45,430 nucleotides of DNA from Anaerolineaceae bacterium. Lineage in GTDB: Bacteria; Chloroflexota; Anaerolineae; Anaerolineales; Villigracilaceae. Position numbers and translations under genes: made by a program. The stretch covers positions 1 through 45,430 of the forward strand of contig VFKN01000151.1 of the NCBI GenBank assembly GCA_009885525.1, in the 5' to 3' direction. The notes below the pieces were generated by a model, which saw only the letters and a program-made list of their open reading frames with translations, was not told the DNA's origin and made no database searches. Positions within the stretch are counted from its first letter, which is position 1. Each line of letters starts with the position of its first letter. This document shows positions 15,683 to 23,065 of this stretch, piece after piece.

Positions 15683-17221
15683 ATGTTTTCTAAAATTCTG
15701 ATTGCCAATCGTGGCGAGATCGCCATTCGAATTATCCGCGCGTGCCGCGAGCTGGGTGTGCGCACTGTCGCGGTGTATTCGGAGGCGGATAAAAATTCGC
15801 TGCACGTTCAACTCGCGGATGAATCTATTTTGCTTGGGGATGCCGCTCCGCGCGAGTCATATCTCAATGTGGATAAAATTATCAGCGCCGCGATTCACTC
15901 CCACGCGGATGCGATTCATCCCGGATATGGATTCCTCTCGGAGAACGCATCTTTCGCCCACGCAGTGGAATCAGCGGGGCTGGTCTTCATCGGCCCCTCG
16001 GTTGATTCGATCCGCGCGATGGGCGACAAAGCCGAATCGAAAATCAAAATGAAAGCGGCAGGCGTGCCCACCGTGCCCGGTTTTGAAGGACTCGAATCCG
16101 ATGAGGAATTCAGAAAAGCCGCGCATGAAATTGGCTATCCGGTGCTGATCAAGGCCTCGGCGGGCGGCGGCGGCAAAGGCATGCGCGTGGTCAACGCAGA
16201 AAACGAACTGAGCGAAGCCATCGAATCCGCGCGGCGCGAAGCCTTGAATTCCTTTGGCGATGAAAGATTGCTGATCGAAAAATATCTCGCCAACGCGCAT
16301 CACATTGAGTTTCAAGTCTTTGGTGATAAACATGGAAATTTGATTCACTTATTCGAGCGTGAATGTTCTGTTCAACGCCGACATCAAAAAATAATCGAAG
16401 AGACTCCCTCGCCGTTATTGACTCCAAAATTGCGCGAAGAAATGGGCGCAGCCGCAGTGAATGCCGCGAAAGCCGTTAATTATTTCAACGCAGGCACAAT
16501 CGAGTTTATCTTCGATCCCATTCTTTCTACCCTTCGACAGGGCTCAGGGCAGGCTTTCTTCTTTCTTGAAATGAACACCCGCCTGCAAGTTGAACATCCC
16601 ATCACCGAACTCGTCGCCGGTATTGACCTCGTTCAATGGCAGATTCGCGTTGCGGCGGGAGAGAAATTCCCGTTCACGCAAAGCGACTTCACCCAGCGCG
16701 GACATGCCATCGAGTGCCGCGTGTATGCCGAAGATCCCGCCAACGGATTTTTACCCAGCACCGGAAAATTACTGCAATTCATCGAACCCCAAGGTCCCAA
16801 CATCCGCGTGGATTCAGGGTTCAAGACCGATAGTGAGGTGACGCATTTTTACGATCCATTGCTGGCGAAGTTAATTATCCACGCCGAGAATCGCGAATCT
16901 GCCATTCAAAGAATGCAAACAGCATTGAGCGAATTTATCGTGCACGGCGTTGTGACCAATATTGATTTCATGCAAGCCGTCTTGAAGCACGAAGATTTTG
17001 CCAAAGGCAAAGTCTCCACCCGCTGGGTGGAGAAAACTCTGGAGTCCAACAGCTTGCTGTTGGACGTGAAGCGGCAAGCCTCTTCACTCCAGGGTTTAAT
17101 ATCCGCCGCCCTTGCGGATGTGATCTTCGCGGGCGCGAAGTCGCAGCCAGCAATTTCAAATGAAACCGACCCGTTCAATCCGTGGAAGCAAACGCGTAAC
17201 TTCAGGGTAAGTGATAAATGA
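15683..17221 (+). CDS. accC: Acyl-CoA carboxylase biotin carboxylase subunit (N-terminal half of a split alpha subunit)
   Basis: 512 residues. Biotin carboxylase domains in order: ILIANRGEIAIRIIRACRELG, HPGYGFLSEN, ATP-grasp KASAGGGGKGMRVV, ERECSVQRRHQKIIEE, FLEMNTRLQVEHPITE, and the C-terminal ECRVYAEDP. About 60 residues after the usual end resemble the linker of propionyl- or methylcrotonyl-CoA carboxylase alpha chains. A CCCTTCGACAGG-type repeat (16530-16553) is read in frame (STLRQGSGQA, about residues 281-290) between FIFD and FFFLEMNTR, a loop position. The stop overlaps the carrier gene (ATGA), so accC plus carrier together equal a full alpha subunit of about 670 residues. It carboxylates biotin with ATP and bicarbonate. 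Confidence 0.9.
   Translation: MFSKILIANRGEIAIRIIRACRELGVRTVAVYSEADKNSLHVQLADESILLGDAAPRESYLNVDKIISAAIHSHADAIHPGYGFLSENASFAHAVESAGLVFIGPSVDSIRAMGDKAESKIKMKAAGVPTVPGFEGLESDEEFRKAAHEIGYPVLIKASAGGGGKGMRVVNAENELSEAIESARREALNSFGDERLLIEKYLANAHHIEFQVFGDKHGNLIHLFERECSVQRRHQKIIEETPSPLLTPKLREEMGAAAVNAAKAVNYFNAGTIEFIFDPILSTLRQGSGQAFFFLEMNTRLQVEHPITELVAGIDLVQWQIRVAAGEKFPFTQSDFTQRGHAIECRVYAEDPANGFLPSTGKLLQFIEPQGPNIRVDSGFKTDSEVTHFYDPLLAKLIIHAENRESAIQRMQTALSEFIVHGVVTNIDFMQAVLKHEDFAKGKVSTRWVEKTLESNSLLLDVKRQASSLQGLISAALADVIFAGAKSQPAISNETDPFNPWKQTRNFRVSDK
16530..16553. repeat. Small repeat (family B) inside accC
   Basis: CCCTTCGACAGGGCTCAGGG begins at 16530. Its reverse complement with one base fewer occurs at 36272-36289. 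Here it sits inside the biotin carboxylase reading frame without breaking it. Confidence 0.75.
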
Positions 17222-17694
17222 AAATCACATTTGATGTACAGTCACTTGAGATCAATCCGTCGGGTGAGGAGTATGTCGCTGTAGTGGATGGTCAAACCGT
17301 GCGCGTTCAAATCCTGCGCGCGGATGCGGGCACGGGGCGCATGGAATTATCCATCGACGGGCAGCGCGTGGTCGCGCATGTTTCATCGGATATGGCGAAG
17401 CGCTGGGTCACGATCAATGGTCAAACCGTGATGCTGACCAAAACTTCGGGGGCGAAACGCGGCGTGCGTCACGATTACGCGGGCGGGCTGATCGCTCCGA
17501 TGCCCGGTCAGGTGCGCAGCGTCTCTGTGGCTGTCGGCGATATCGTCAAGAAAGGTCAAACCCTTTTGACGATGGAAGCCATGAAAATGGAAATCCGTAT
17601 TCAGGCCTTGAACGATGGCAAGGTCACCGCGCTGCATGTGCAGCAGGGACAAACTGTTGAGCGCGAGCAGATTTTGATCGAAGTTGAGGAATAA
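17218..17694 (+). CDS. Biotin carboxyl carrier protein (biotinyl domain subunit)
   Basis: 158 residues. The C-terminal half is a biotinyl/lipoyl domain with GLIAPMPGQVRSVSVAVGDIVKKGQTLLTMEAMKMEIRI; Lys123 in EAMKM is the biotin attachment site. The N-terminal half is a beta-rich region like the BT domain of propionyl-CoA carboxylase alpha chains. Start and stop overlap with accC (ATGA at 17218-17221) shows tight coupling, as expected for subunits needed in equal amounts. No carboxyltransferase gene is in the window, so the acyl-CoA substrate is unknown. Confidence 0.9.
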   Translation: MKITFDVQSLEINPSGEEYVAVVDGQTVRVQILRADAGTGRMELSIDGQRVVAHVSSDMAKRWVTINGQTVMLTKTSGAKRGVRHDYAGGLIAPMPGQVRSVSVAVGDIVKKGQTLLTMEAMKMEIRIQALNDGKVTALHVQQGQTVEREQILIEVEE

Positions 17695-17697
17695 GCC

Positions 17698-18168
17698 ATG
17701 CCAGGAAAATATTTTGAAGACCTTGAAGTCGGCATGAAGTTTCAACATACTGCGGGGCGCACCATTACAGAGATGGACAACGTGCTGTTCTCATCCCTGA
17801 CGATGAACACACAGCCTTTGCACATCAACGAGGAATACGCCGCGAACACCGAGTTCGGTCAGCGCATTGTGAATGGGATTTTCACGTTGGGGCTGGTGGT
17901 CGGGTTGACGGTTTCTGAATTAAGCGAAGGCACGATCATTGCAAATTTGGGCTATGACAAAATATTGCATCCGCACCCGACTTTTCACAACGATACGATC
18001 TATGCCGAAACCGAAGTGCTGGAAAAACGCGAATCAAAATCGAGAATGAATGCGGGCATCGTGAAATTCAAACATTGGGGCAAAAAATCGGATGGAACAA
18101 TTGTGGTCGAGTTCGAAAGAACAGCCATGTTTTTGAAGAAGGGACAAAGGCTGGACTTTTTGCCGTAA
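17698..18168 (+). CDS. MaoC family hydratase/dehydratase
   Basis: 156 residues, single hot-dog domain. GKYFEDLEVGMKFQHTAGRTITEMDNVLFSSLTMNTQPLHINEEYA is the pattern of MaoC proteins related to beta-methylmalyl-CoA/mesaconyl-CoA dehydratases, followed by FGQRIVNGIFTLGLVVGLTV. The hydratase motif normally D-x-N-P-x-H reads N-T-Q-P-L-H (Asn37 to His42), so the usual Asp is Asn. Next to a CitE-like lyase it may hydrate or dehydrate a branched dicarboxylic acyl-CoA (for example mesaconyl-CoA). It starts 3 bp after the biotin carrier and is cotranscribed. Confidence 0.85.
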   Translation: MPGKYFEDLEVGMKFQHTAGRTITEMDNVLFSSLTMNTQPLHINEEYAANTEFGQRIVNGIFTLGLVVGLTVSELSEGTIIANLGYDKILHPHPTFHNDTIYAETEVLEKRESKSRMNAGIVKFKHWGKKSDGTIVVEFERTAMFLKKGQRLDFLP

Positions 18169-18262
18169 TGGGTTGAAGGTTGTAAATGGGTTGAAGGTTA
18201 CAAGTTGAAAGTTACAGGTTAGACCTTCAACTTTCAAACTTTCCAACCTGTTTTCTAACGGA
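18169..18262. repeat. Short direct and inverted GTTGAAGGTT-type repeats
   Basis: Copies of GGTTGAAGGTT (about 18171 and 18188), then GTTGAAAGTTACAGGTT and the inverted ACCTTCAACTTTCAAACTTTC (18223-18243 region) fill most of the 100-bp gap before the CitE-like gene. No ORF or clear terminator. Confidence 0.5.
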
Positions 18263-18270
18263 GAATTTTT

Positions 18271-19152
18271 ATGCATTCAAGACGAGCCTTACTTTACATG
18301 CCCGGCGACAATTGGAAGATGATTACCAAATCCATCACGCTGGGCGTTGATTCAATTTGCATGGATATGGAAGATGGCACAGCGGTCAGCAAGAAAGCCG
18401 AAGCGCGCGTCACCATCGCAAAGGCTTTGCAGGAGTTGGATTTCGGCGCGAGCGAAAAACTGGCGCGGATCAATTCCAACGGCTCAGGCTGGGAGCAGGA
18501 TGATATCGAGGCCGTGCTGCCATATCATCCCGATGGCATTGTGATTCCCAAGGTTGAATCTGTTGACCATATTGAATGGGCAAGCAAGATCATTGAATCT
18601 GCAGAGTTGAAATATGGCTGGCAGGTTAACTCCATCCGCGTTTTGATCGGGATCGAAACCGCAAAAGGGATTTTGAATCTCAAAGAGATCGCGTCGCATC
18701 CGCGTTTGGATGCGGTCATCTTCGGCGGGGAAGATTTCGCCGCGTCGATTGGCGCGACGCGCACCAAAGACGCGGTCGAGTTGCTATACGCGCGGCAGGC
18801 GGTCATCGTCGCGTGTACCGCGTATGATATCCAGCCGCTAGATATTGTCACCATCGATTACAAAGATATCGAAGCCCTGCGCGTTGAATCCGAGTTTGGC
18901 GCGCGGCTTGGTTTTGTCGGCAAGCAGATCATTCACCCCGCGCAAGTTGAACCCGTGCAAACCGCGTTCACGCCCAACACTGAAGCCATTGCATATGCAA
19001 AGCGCATTGTCGAAACTTTTGAAGCCAGTCAAAAGGAAGGCAAGGGCGCATACTCGCTCGACGGCAAGATGATTGACATGCCGCTGTTAAAGAACGCGCA
19101 GAAAGTGCTGGAGCGCGGACTTCAGTCCGCAACCCGTCGCATTGCGGACTGA
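18271..19152 (+). CDS. CitE-like CoA ester lyase (HpcH/HpaI family; malyl/citramalyl-CoA lyase type)
   Basis: 293 residues, TIM barrel. RALLYMPGDNWKMITKSITLGVDSICMDMEDGTAVSKK (acidic Mg ligand region), VLIGIETAKGILNLKEIASHPRLDAVIFGGEDFAASIGATRT (second Mg ligands and CoA-binding region), and GKQIIHPAQVEPVQTAF. No other citrate lyase subunits are present, so a stand-alone malyl-CoA, methylmalyl-CoA or citramalyl-CoA lyase is more likely. With MaoC and a biotin-dependent carboxylase it could belong to propionyl-CoA, mesaconate/itaconate or leucine-type metabolism. The last residues (RGLQSATRRIAD) are encoded by REP palindromes at 19115-19159, so the natural C-terminus has been replaced or extended. 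ACGGAGA precedes ATG 18271. Confidence 0.87.
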   Translation: MHSRRALLYMPGDNWKMITKSITLGVDSICMDMEDGTAVSKKAEARVTIAKALQELDFGASEKLARINSNGSGWEQDDIEAVLPYHPDGIVIPKVESVDHIEWASKIIESAELKYGWQVNSIRVLIGIETAKGILNLKEIASHPRLDAVIFGGEDFAASIGATRTKDAVELLYARQAVIVACTAYDIQPLDIVTIDYKDIEALRVESEFGARLGFVGKQIIHPAQVEPVQTAFTPNTEAIAYAKRIVETFEASQKEGKGAYSLDGKMIDMPLLKNAQKVLERGLQSATRRIAD

Positions 19153-19159
19153 AGTCCGC
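19115..19159. repeat. Pair of REP palindromes upstream of the RAYT gene
   Basis: GCGGACTTCAGTCCGC (19115-19130) and GCGGACTGAAGTCCGC (19144-19159), each followed by AACCC, are perfect palindromes around a 2-bp centre. Two copies in close order resemble a BIME. They overlap the 3' end of the CitE-like gene. Confidence 0.85.
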
Positions 19160-19182
19160 AACCCAGATATTCTCGCAAATAT

Positions 19183-19719
19183 ATGAAATGGTCCACCTCA
19201 CCACATCGTCCGCCGCACCTATACATGGATAATGCATGGTACTTTGTCACGGCCTCTACTGTGAATAAAGAACACATCCTTGCTACAGATGAACATTTCA
19301 ATTTGTGGGTAACAACCTTCAAAGAGTTGGTAAAAGAATACAAAATTTATCTGATCGCATGGGTGGTGCTGCCAAATCATTATCATCTTTTGTTCATGCC
19401 GAAAGCGGCAGGCGATCTTGGTAAATTCATGCAGCGGCTTAATGGAGTTACATCCTATAAGTTAAACTCGCATGATGGAATCCAAGGGCGGGCGGTCTGG
19501 TATAGTTATTGGGATCGATGTATGCGCAGTGAGCATGATTTTTGGACTCGATACAACTATATTCACTACAATCCTGTTAAACATGGATATGTGAGTAACC
19601 CCGAAGATTGGGAGTTTTCAAGTTATAGGTTTTATGTAAGAAACGATAAAAGAGAATGGCTTGACGAAAAACTGAAAGATTTCCCGTTCTCCGATTTATT
19701 GGATGACGATAAATTCTAA
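19183..19719 (+). CDS. REP-associated tyrosine transposase (RAYT, IS200-like Y1 family)
   Basis: 178 residues. WYFVTASTVNKEHIL, the HUH motif in VLPNHYHLLFMP, GDLGKFMQRLNGVTSYKLN, and near the C-terminus the catalytic tyrosine region WTRYNYIHYNPVKHGYV. The length fits RAYTs, which are single-copy domesticated relatives of IS200/IS605 transposases. It sits between REP palindromes (19115-19159 and 19727-19742), the classical RAYT arrangement. ATG 19183 has no good Shine-Dalgarno. It is likely the enzyme that once moved, or still moves, the GCGGACTnnAGTCCGC repeats. Confidence 0.9.
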   Translation: MKWSTSPHRPPHLYMDNAWYFVTASTVNKEHILATDEHFNLWVTTFKELVKEYKIYLIAWVVLPNHYHLLFMPKAAGDLGKFMQRLNGVTSYKLNSHDGIQGRAVWYSYWDRCMRSEHDFWTRYNYIHYNPVKHGYVSNPEDWEFSSYRFYVRNDKREWLDEKLKDFPFSDLLDDDKF

Positions 19720-19726
19720 ACCGAGT

Positions 19727-19742
19727 GCGGACTAAAGTCCGC
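19727..19742. repeat. REP palindrome downstream of the RAYT gene
   Basis: GCGGACTAAAGTCCGC is the third copy of the GCGGACTnnAGTCCGC palindrome, directly after the RAYT stop. It also lies upstream of the EamA gene start. Confidence 0.85.
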
Positions 19743-19763
19743 GATCCACATAGGAGTGCTATT

Positions 19764-20612
19764 TTGCTTTCTATTCTTTACGGCCTTAGTGCCGCCATTG
19801 GCTGGGGCGCGGCGGATTTTACGGGCGGGCTTGCCTCGCGTAAAACAACCGCATACCGCGCCGTATTTTATGGCGAGATCGCCGGCATCGTGGTCTTGAT
19901 CCTCGCGGTAATGGCAACAGGCGAGCCTCTGCCCGGGCTCAGGTCGTGGCTGCTCGCCATGCTTGCAGGCGCGCTTGGCACATTCGGCTTGCTGCTTTTA
20001 TTTCACGCCATGACACTCGGCTTGATGAGCATCGCCGCGCCCGTTTCCGCGCTGCTGGCCGCCATGCTTCCAGTTGTCATTGGCATGTTCACAGAAGACC
20101 TGCCTAAGTGGATGACCCTCCTCGGGTTTGGATTTGCCCTCCTCTCTGTGTGGATGATCTCGCAGGGAGAGAACGGCGTCACCGATATTCTCGCGCACCT
20201 CTCCGACTTGAAGTTGCCCCTGCTCGCCGGTATTGGATTCGGCCTGTATTTTGTCATCATGCACGCAGCGACAAAAACAGGCGCGACTCTTTTCGTCCCC
20301 ATGATTGCTTCGCGCCTCGGCGGATTGATCCTCACCACGGTGTATATGCTCGCCATCCGCGCATCGTGGAAGGTGGAAGATAACTCCGCGTGGAAGATGA
20401 TCGCGCTGAACGGTGTACTGGATATTTCCGGGAATGGATTCTTCATCCTTGCAAGTCAAACGGGGCGTTTGGATGTTGCTGCCGTGCTAAGTTCCCTCTA
20501 TCCCGGCGCGACGGTGGTGCTCGCGTGGATCTTCCTGAAAGAACGACTCTCGCGTAATCAGTGGATCGGGATCGCATCCGCATTAATCGCCATTGTGTTG
20601 ATGACAATCTAA
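19764..20612 (+). CDS. EamA/DMT family transporter
   Basis: 282 residues with about ten membrane segments in two EamA repeats: SAAIGWGAADFTGGLASRK at the start, VSALLAAMLPVVIGMFTEDLP mid-way, and AVLSSLYPGATVVLAWIFLKERLSRNQWIGIASALIAIVL at the end of the second repeat. Likely an exporter or permease of small metabolites in the inner membrane; substrate unknown. The start is set at TTG 19764 because AGGAG lies at 19752-19756; starting further upstream would translate the REP palindrome. Confidence 0.83.
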   Translation: MLSILYGLSAAIGWGAADFTGGLASRKTTAYRAVFYGEIAGIVVLILAVMATGEPLPGLRSWLLAMLAGALGTFGLLLLFHAMTLGLMSIAAPVSALLAAMLPVVIGMFTEDLPKWMTLLGFGFALLSVWMISQGENGVTDILAHLSDLKLPLLAGIGFGLYFVIMHAATKTGATLFVPMIASRLGGLILTTVYMLAIRASWKVEDNSAWKMIALNGVLDISGNGFFILASQTGRLDVAAVLSSLYPGATVVLAWIFLKERLSRNQWIGIASALIAIVLMTI

Positions 20613-20619
20613 AAAACTG

Positions 20620-20745
20620 TGGTACACTATTTTTCGCCTTCAATGGAAGGCAATTTTTCTGGGAAATTGTTTCGATCACTCTGAATGAACGCCCCGGTGT
20701 AAACACGGGGTAGCCCGACACAAACATCGTCGGGTTTTTTGTTGG
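20620..20745 (+). ncRNA. Leader or small RNA with terminator upstream of the DEAD-box helicase
   Basis: TGGTACACT (20620-20628) is an extended -10 box. It is followed by about 110 nt containing GCCTTC/GAAGGC (about 20637-20653) and CCCCGGTGT/ACACGGGG (about 20692-20712) hairpins, then a Rho-independent terminator CCCGAC-loop-GTCGGG plus TTTTTT (about 20714-20741). The helicase ATG is 124 nt further on. It could be an attenuated 5' leader or an independent small RNA. Confidence 0.45.
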
Positions 20746-20868
20746 GCAGACAGATCTGCAAAGACGAGTCTTGATTGGCAAGAAGTGAGTTAGACGGAGT
20801 CATTGAAACATCCCATAATATTAGTTGTTCGTTCTATAGTTGAGCTGACAAACTAAAAAAGGATAAAC

Positions 20869-22548
20869 ATGACAACCGAATTTACTTCTTTAAACCTGCG
20901 CCTCGAGCTGGAGCAGGTTATCCTCGAACTTGGCTATATTACGCCAACCGCCATTCAAGCAGGCATGATCCCCCTCATGCTCACTGGCGTGGATGTGATT
21001 GGTCAGGCTCAAACCGGCACAGGAAAAACTGCTGCCTTCGCACTCCCCATTCTTCACCACTATATACATCAAAGATTACCGCAAGCGTTGGTCCTCGCGC
21101 CCACACGTGAACTTGCCGTTCAAGTCGCTGCTGCGATTGAACAATACGGCAAGCATCTCAAAGTGCGCGTGTTAGCTGTCTATGGCGGCCAGCCTTATGG
21201 ACCGCAGGTCAACCAGCTCAAACGCGGCGTGGATGTTGTTGTCGGCACGCCGGGACGCATCATTGATTTAATCGCGCGCAAAGTGCTGGATTTAAGCATG
21301 ATTAAAACCGTCGTGCTGGATGAAGCCGATGAAATGCTCAACATGGGTTTCATCGAACCCGTTGAAGAGATTCTCTCCTCGACCCCAACCACGCGTCAAA
21401 CCGCCCTTTTTAGCGCGACGCTCCCCGCGCGGATTCGCACCCTCGCAGATCGCTTTATGCGCGACCCGCAATCTGTCACCATCAAAAAATCCACGCTGAC
21501 ACTCTCCGGAACTGAACAACGTTATTATCTCGTTCACGAAGGCGATAAATTGCCCGCATTGACGAATTTATTTGAAATGGAGCCGATCACCAGCGCGTTG
21601 ATCTTCGTCCGCACCCGCGTCGAAACGGGACAACTTGCCAGCCAACTCTCCGCGCGCGGATTTCCCGCCGAAGCGTTGAACGGCGACCTCGAACAAAATG
21701 CGCGTGAACAAATCCTCGGCAGATTCCGCAGCGGTCAGATCAAAGTATTGGTCGCCACCGATGTCGCCGCGCGCGGTTTGGATATCGATAATATTTCGCA
21801 CGTTTTCAATTATCAATTGCCCGATGACGCGGAAGTGTATGTCCATCGTATCGGACGCACCGGGCGCGCCGGTAAGACTGGTATCGCCATCTCGTTGTTT
21901 TCGCCGCGCGAAAAGCGCCGCCTGCGCGAGATCGAGATTATGACCAAGCAGCCGATGACGCTTGCAAAACTTCCCACTGCGCAGGATATTATCGCGCGCC
22001 GCGAAAATCAACTCTTTGAACAAATGAAAATTTGGCTTGGCCGCGGACGTTATCAACGTGAGCGCGAGGTCGTGGCGCGTCTGATTGAAGACGGGCATGA
22101 AGCAATGGAGATTGCCGCCGCCGCGTTAAAACTCGCGCGTGGTGATGAAAAACAACGCCCCGTATCTAATGTTGTCGATGCGACTTCTCCCGAGCGTTCA
22201 CCTCGCAACGAGCGTGACTTTGGGCGCGGAAAATTCCAGGGCAAAGATGTCAGACGCAGCAGCGGTAGCAGCAGCGAGGGAAGTGGCGGCGGTAATAAAC
22301 GCAAGTCGAGCGAAGCCGGCATGGTACGTTTGAAGTTAAACAAAGGCAAGGAGAATGGCGTCCGCCCGAATGATATTGTCGGTACCATTGCTCATCACGC
22401 CGATATCCCCGGCAGTTCCATTGGCAAGATCCGCATTGAAGATAAATATACCTATGTGGATGTTCCCGAAGAATTGGTTGAGAAGGTTCTGAAGCACAAC
22501 GGCAATTATAGAATTGGAAAAGACAAGTTCACTTTGGTGAAATCGTAA
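20869..22548 (+). CDS. DEAD-box RNA helicase with DbpA-type C-terminal RNA-binding domain
   Basis: 559 residues. Q motif and PTAIQAGMIP, Walker A AQTGTGKT, PTRELA, TPGRIID, DEAD box VLDEADEMLNMGF, SAT, FVRTRVETGQLA, ATDVAARGLDID, HRIGRTGRAGKTG. A Ser/Gly/Arg-rich linker (about residues 435-480) leads to a DbpA-like RNA-recognition domain (VRLKLNKGKENGVRPNDIVGTIAHHADIPGSSIGKIRI). The architecture is that of CsdA/DeaD. The family unwinds RNA in ribosome assembly and cold adaptation; the Csp gene immediately downstream supports a cold-shock role. AAAAGGA precedes ATG 20869, and a strong terminator follows. Confidence 0.92.
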   Translation: MTTEFTSLNLRLELEQVILELGYITPTAIQAGMIPLMLTGVDVIGQAQTGTGKTAAFALPILHHYIHQRLPQALVLAPTRELAVQVAAAIEQYGKHLKVRVLAVYGGQPYGPQVNQLKRGVDVVVGTPGRIIDLIARKVLDLSMIKTVVLDEADEMLNMGFIEPVEEILSSTPTTRQTALFSATLPARIRTLADRFMRDPQSVTIKKSTLTLSGTEQRYYLVHEGDKLPALTNLFEMEPITSALIFVRTRVETGQLASQLSARGFPAEALNGDLEQNAREQILGRFRSGQIKVLVATDVAARGLDIDNISHVFNYQLPDDAEVYVHRIGRTGRAGKTGIAISLFSPREKRRLREIEIMTKQPMTLAKLPTAQDIIARRENQLFEQMKIWLGRGRYQREREVVARLIEDGHEAMEIAAAALKLARGDEKQRPVSNVVDATSPERSPRNERDFGRGKFQGKDVRRSSGSSSEGSGGGNKRKSSEAGMVRLKLNKGKENGVRPNDIVGTIAHHADIPGSSIGKIRIEDKYTYVDVPEELVEKVLKHNGNYRIGKDKFTLVKS

Positions 22549-22556
22549 TATGCAAA

Positions 22557-22592
22557 AACTCCGAGATCATAAAGATCTCGGAGTTTTTATAT
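22557..22592 (+). terminator. Rho-independent terminator after the helicase
   Basis: AACTCCGAGATC pairs with GATCTCGGAGTT around ATAAA, followed by TTTATATTTTTT. Confidence 0.9.
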
Positions 22593-22617
22593 TTTTTAAT
22601 TTGCCCACCATTTTTCA

Positions 22618-22732
22618 TTGACACAACTTTATCCTCATGATAAAGTTGTGTCCTACACGGATACCAGTAGTTCGCTTTGGAAGTATAACCATCGGCTCAT
22701 GGGTACAAGTCCATGAGCCGATTTGTTTTTTA
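22618..22732 (+). promoter_or_regulatory. Csp leader with perfect inverted repeat and terminator-like hairpin
   Basis: TTGACA at 22618-22623 overlaps a perfect 13-bp inverted repeat (GACACAACTTTAT 22620-22632 and ATAAAGTTGTGTC 22640-22652). Further on, ATCGGCTCATGG (22691-22702) pairs with CCATGAGCCGAT (22711-22722), followed by a T-run to 22732, which is a typical terminator. Both lie between the helicase terminator and the csp start at 22792, so csp transcription probably has to pass this hairpin. Confidence 0.55.
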
Positions 22733-22791
22733 TGTTCTGGCGAAAGAACCGGGTCCTCCAATTTTCTTTTTGTTGCCAAAGGAGGCAAACA

Positions 22792-23004
22792 ATGTCAGAA
22801 CGTATTATCGGAACAGTCAAATGGTTCAACGGAAGCAAGGGCTATGGCTTTCTCGCTCGCGAAAGCGGCGCGGATGTCTTTGTCCACTTCTCCGCGATCT
22901 CAGGCGACGGTTTCAAAAATCTTGAAGAAGGTCAGAAAGTCGAATTCACCGTTGAGAAAGGCCCCAAGGGTCCGCAGGCTGCTAACGTAGTTCTTCTCAG
23001 CTAA
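22792..23004 (+). CDS. Cold shock protein (CspA family)
   Basis: 70 residues, one cold-shock domain: [46 protein letters not shown], with RNP1 (KGYGFL) and RNP2 (VFVHF). Length and ending ([10 protein letters not shown]) are typical. AAAGGAGG lies 5 nt before ATG 22792, an excellent start. It should bind single-stranded RNA as a chaperone or antiterminator. The strong leader hairpin upstream and the helicase neighbour suggest temperature or stress regulation. Confidence 0.96.
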   Translation: MSERIIGTVKWFNGSKGYGFLARESGADVFVHFSAISGDGFKNLEEGQKVEFTVEKGPKGPQAANVVLLS

Positions 23005-23022
23005 TCTTCGCTGAACGCAAAA

Positions 23023-23057
23023 AAATCCCCAAGATGAAAGTCTCGGGGATTTTTTGA
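23023..23057. terminator. Bidirectional terminator between csp and the MFS gene
   Basis: AAAATCCCC-AAGA and TCT-CGGGGATTTTTT flank a short loop, with an A-run on the left and a T-run on the right. It closes csp from the left and the convergent MFS gene from the right. Confidence 0.85.
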
Positions 23058-23065
23058 TTCTCGTA

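Noticed and set aside
18271..19152. Citrate lyase beta subunit (CitE) of a citrate fermentation operon
   Set aside because: No citC, citD, citF, citG or citX genes nearby; the neighbours are a biotin carboxylase, carrier and MaoC, which favour a stand-alone CoA ester lyase.
19725..19763. Upstream start for the EamA transporter
   Set aside because: It would translate the REP palindrome, while a good Shine-Dalgarno (19752-19756) points to TTG 19764.
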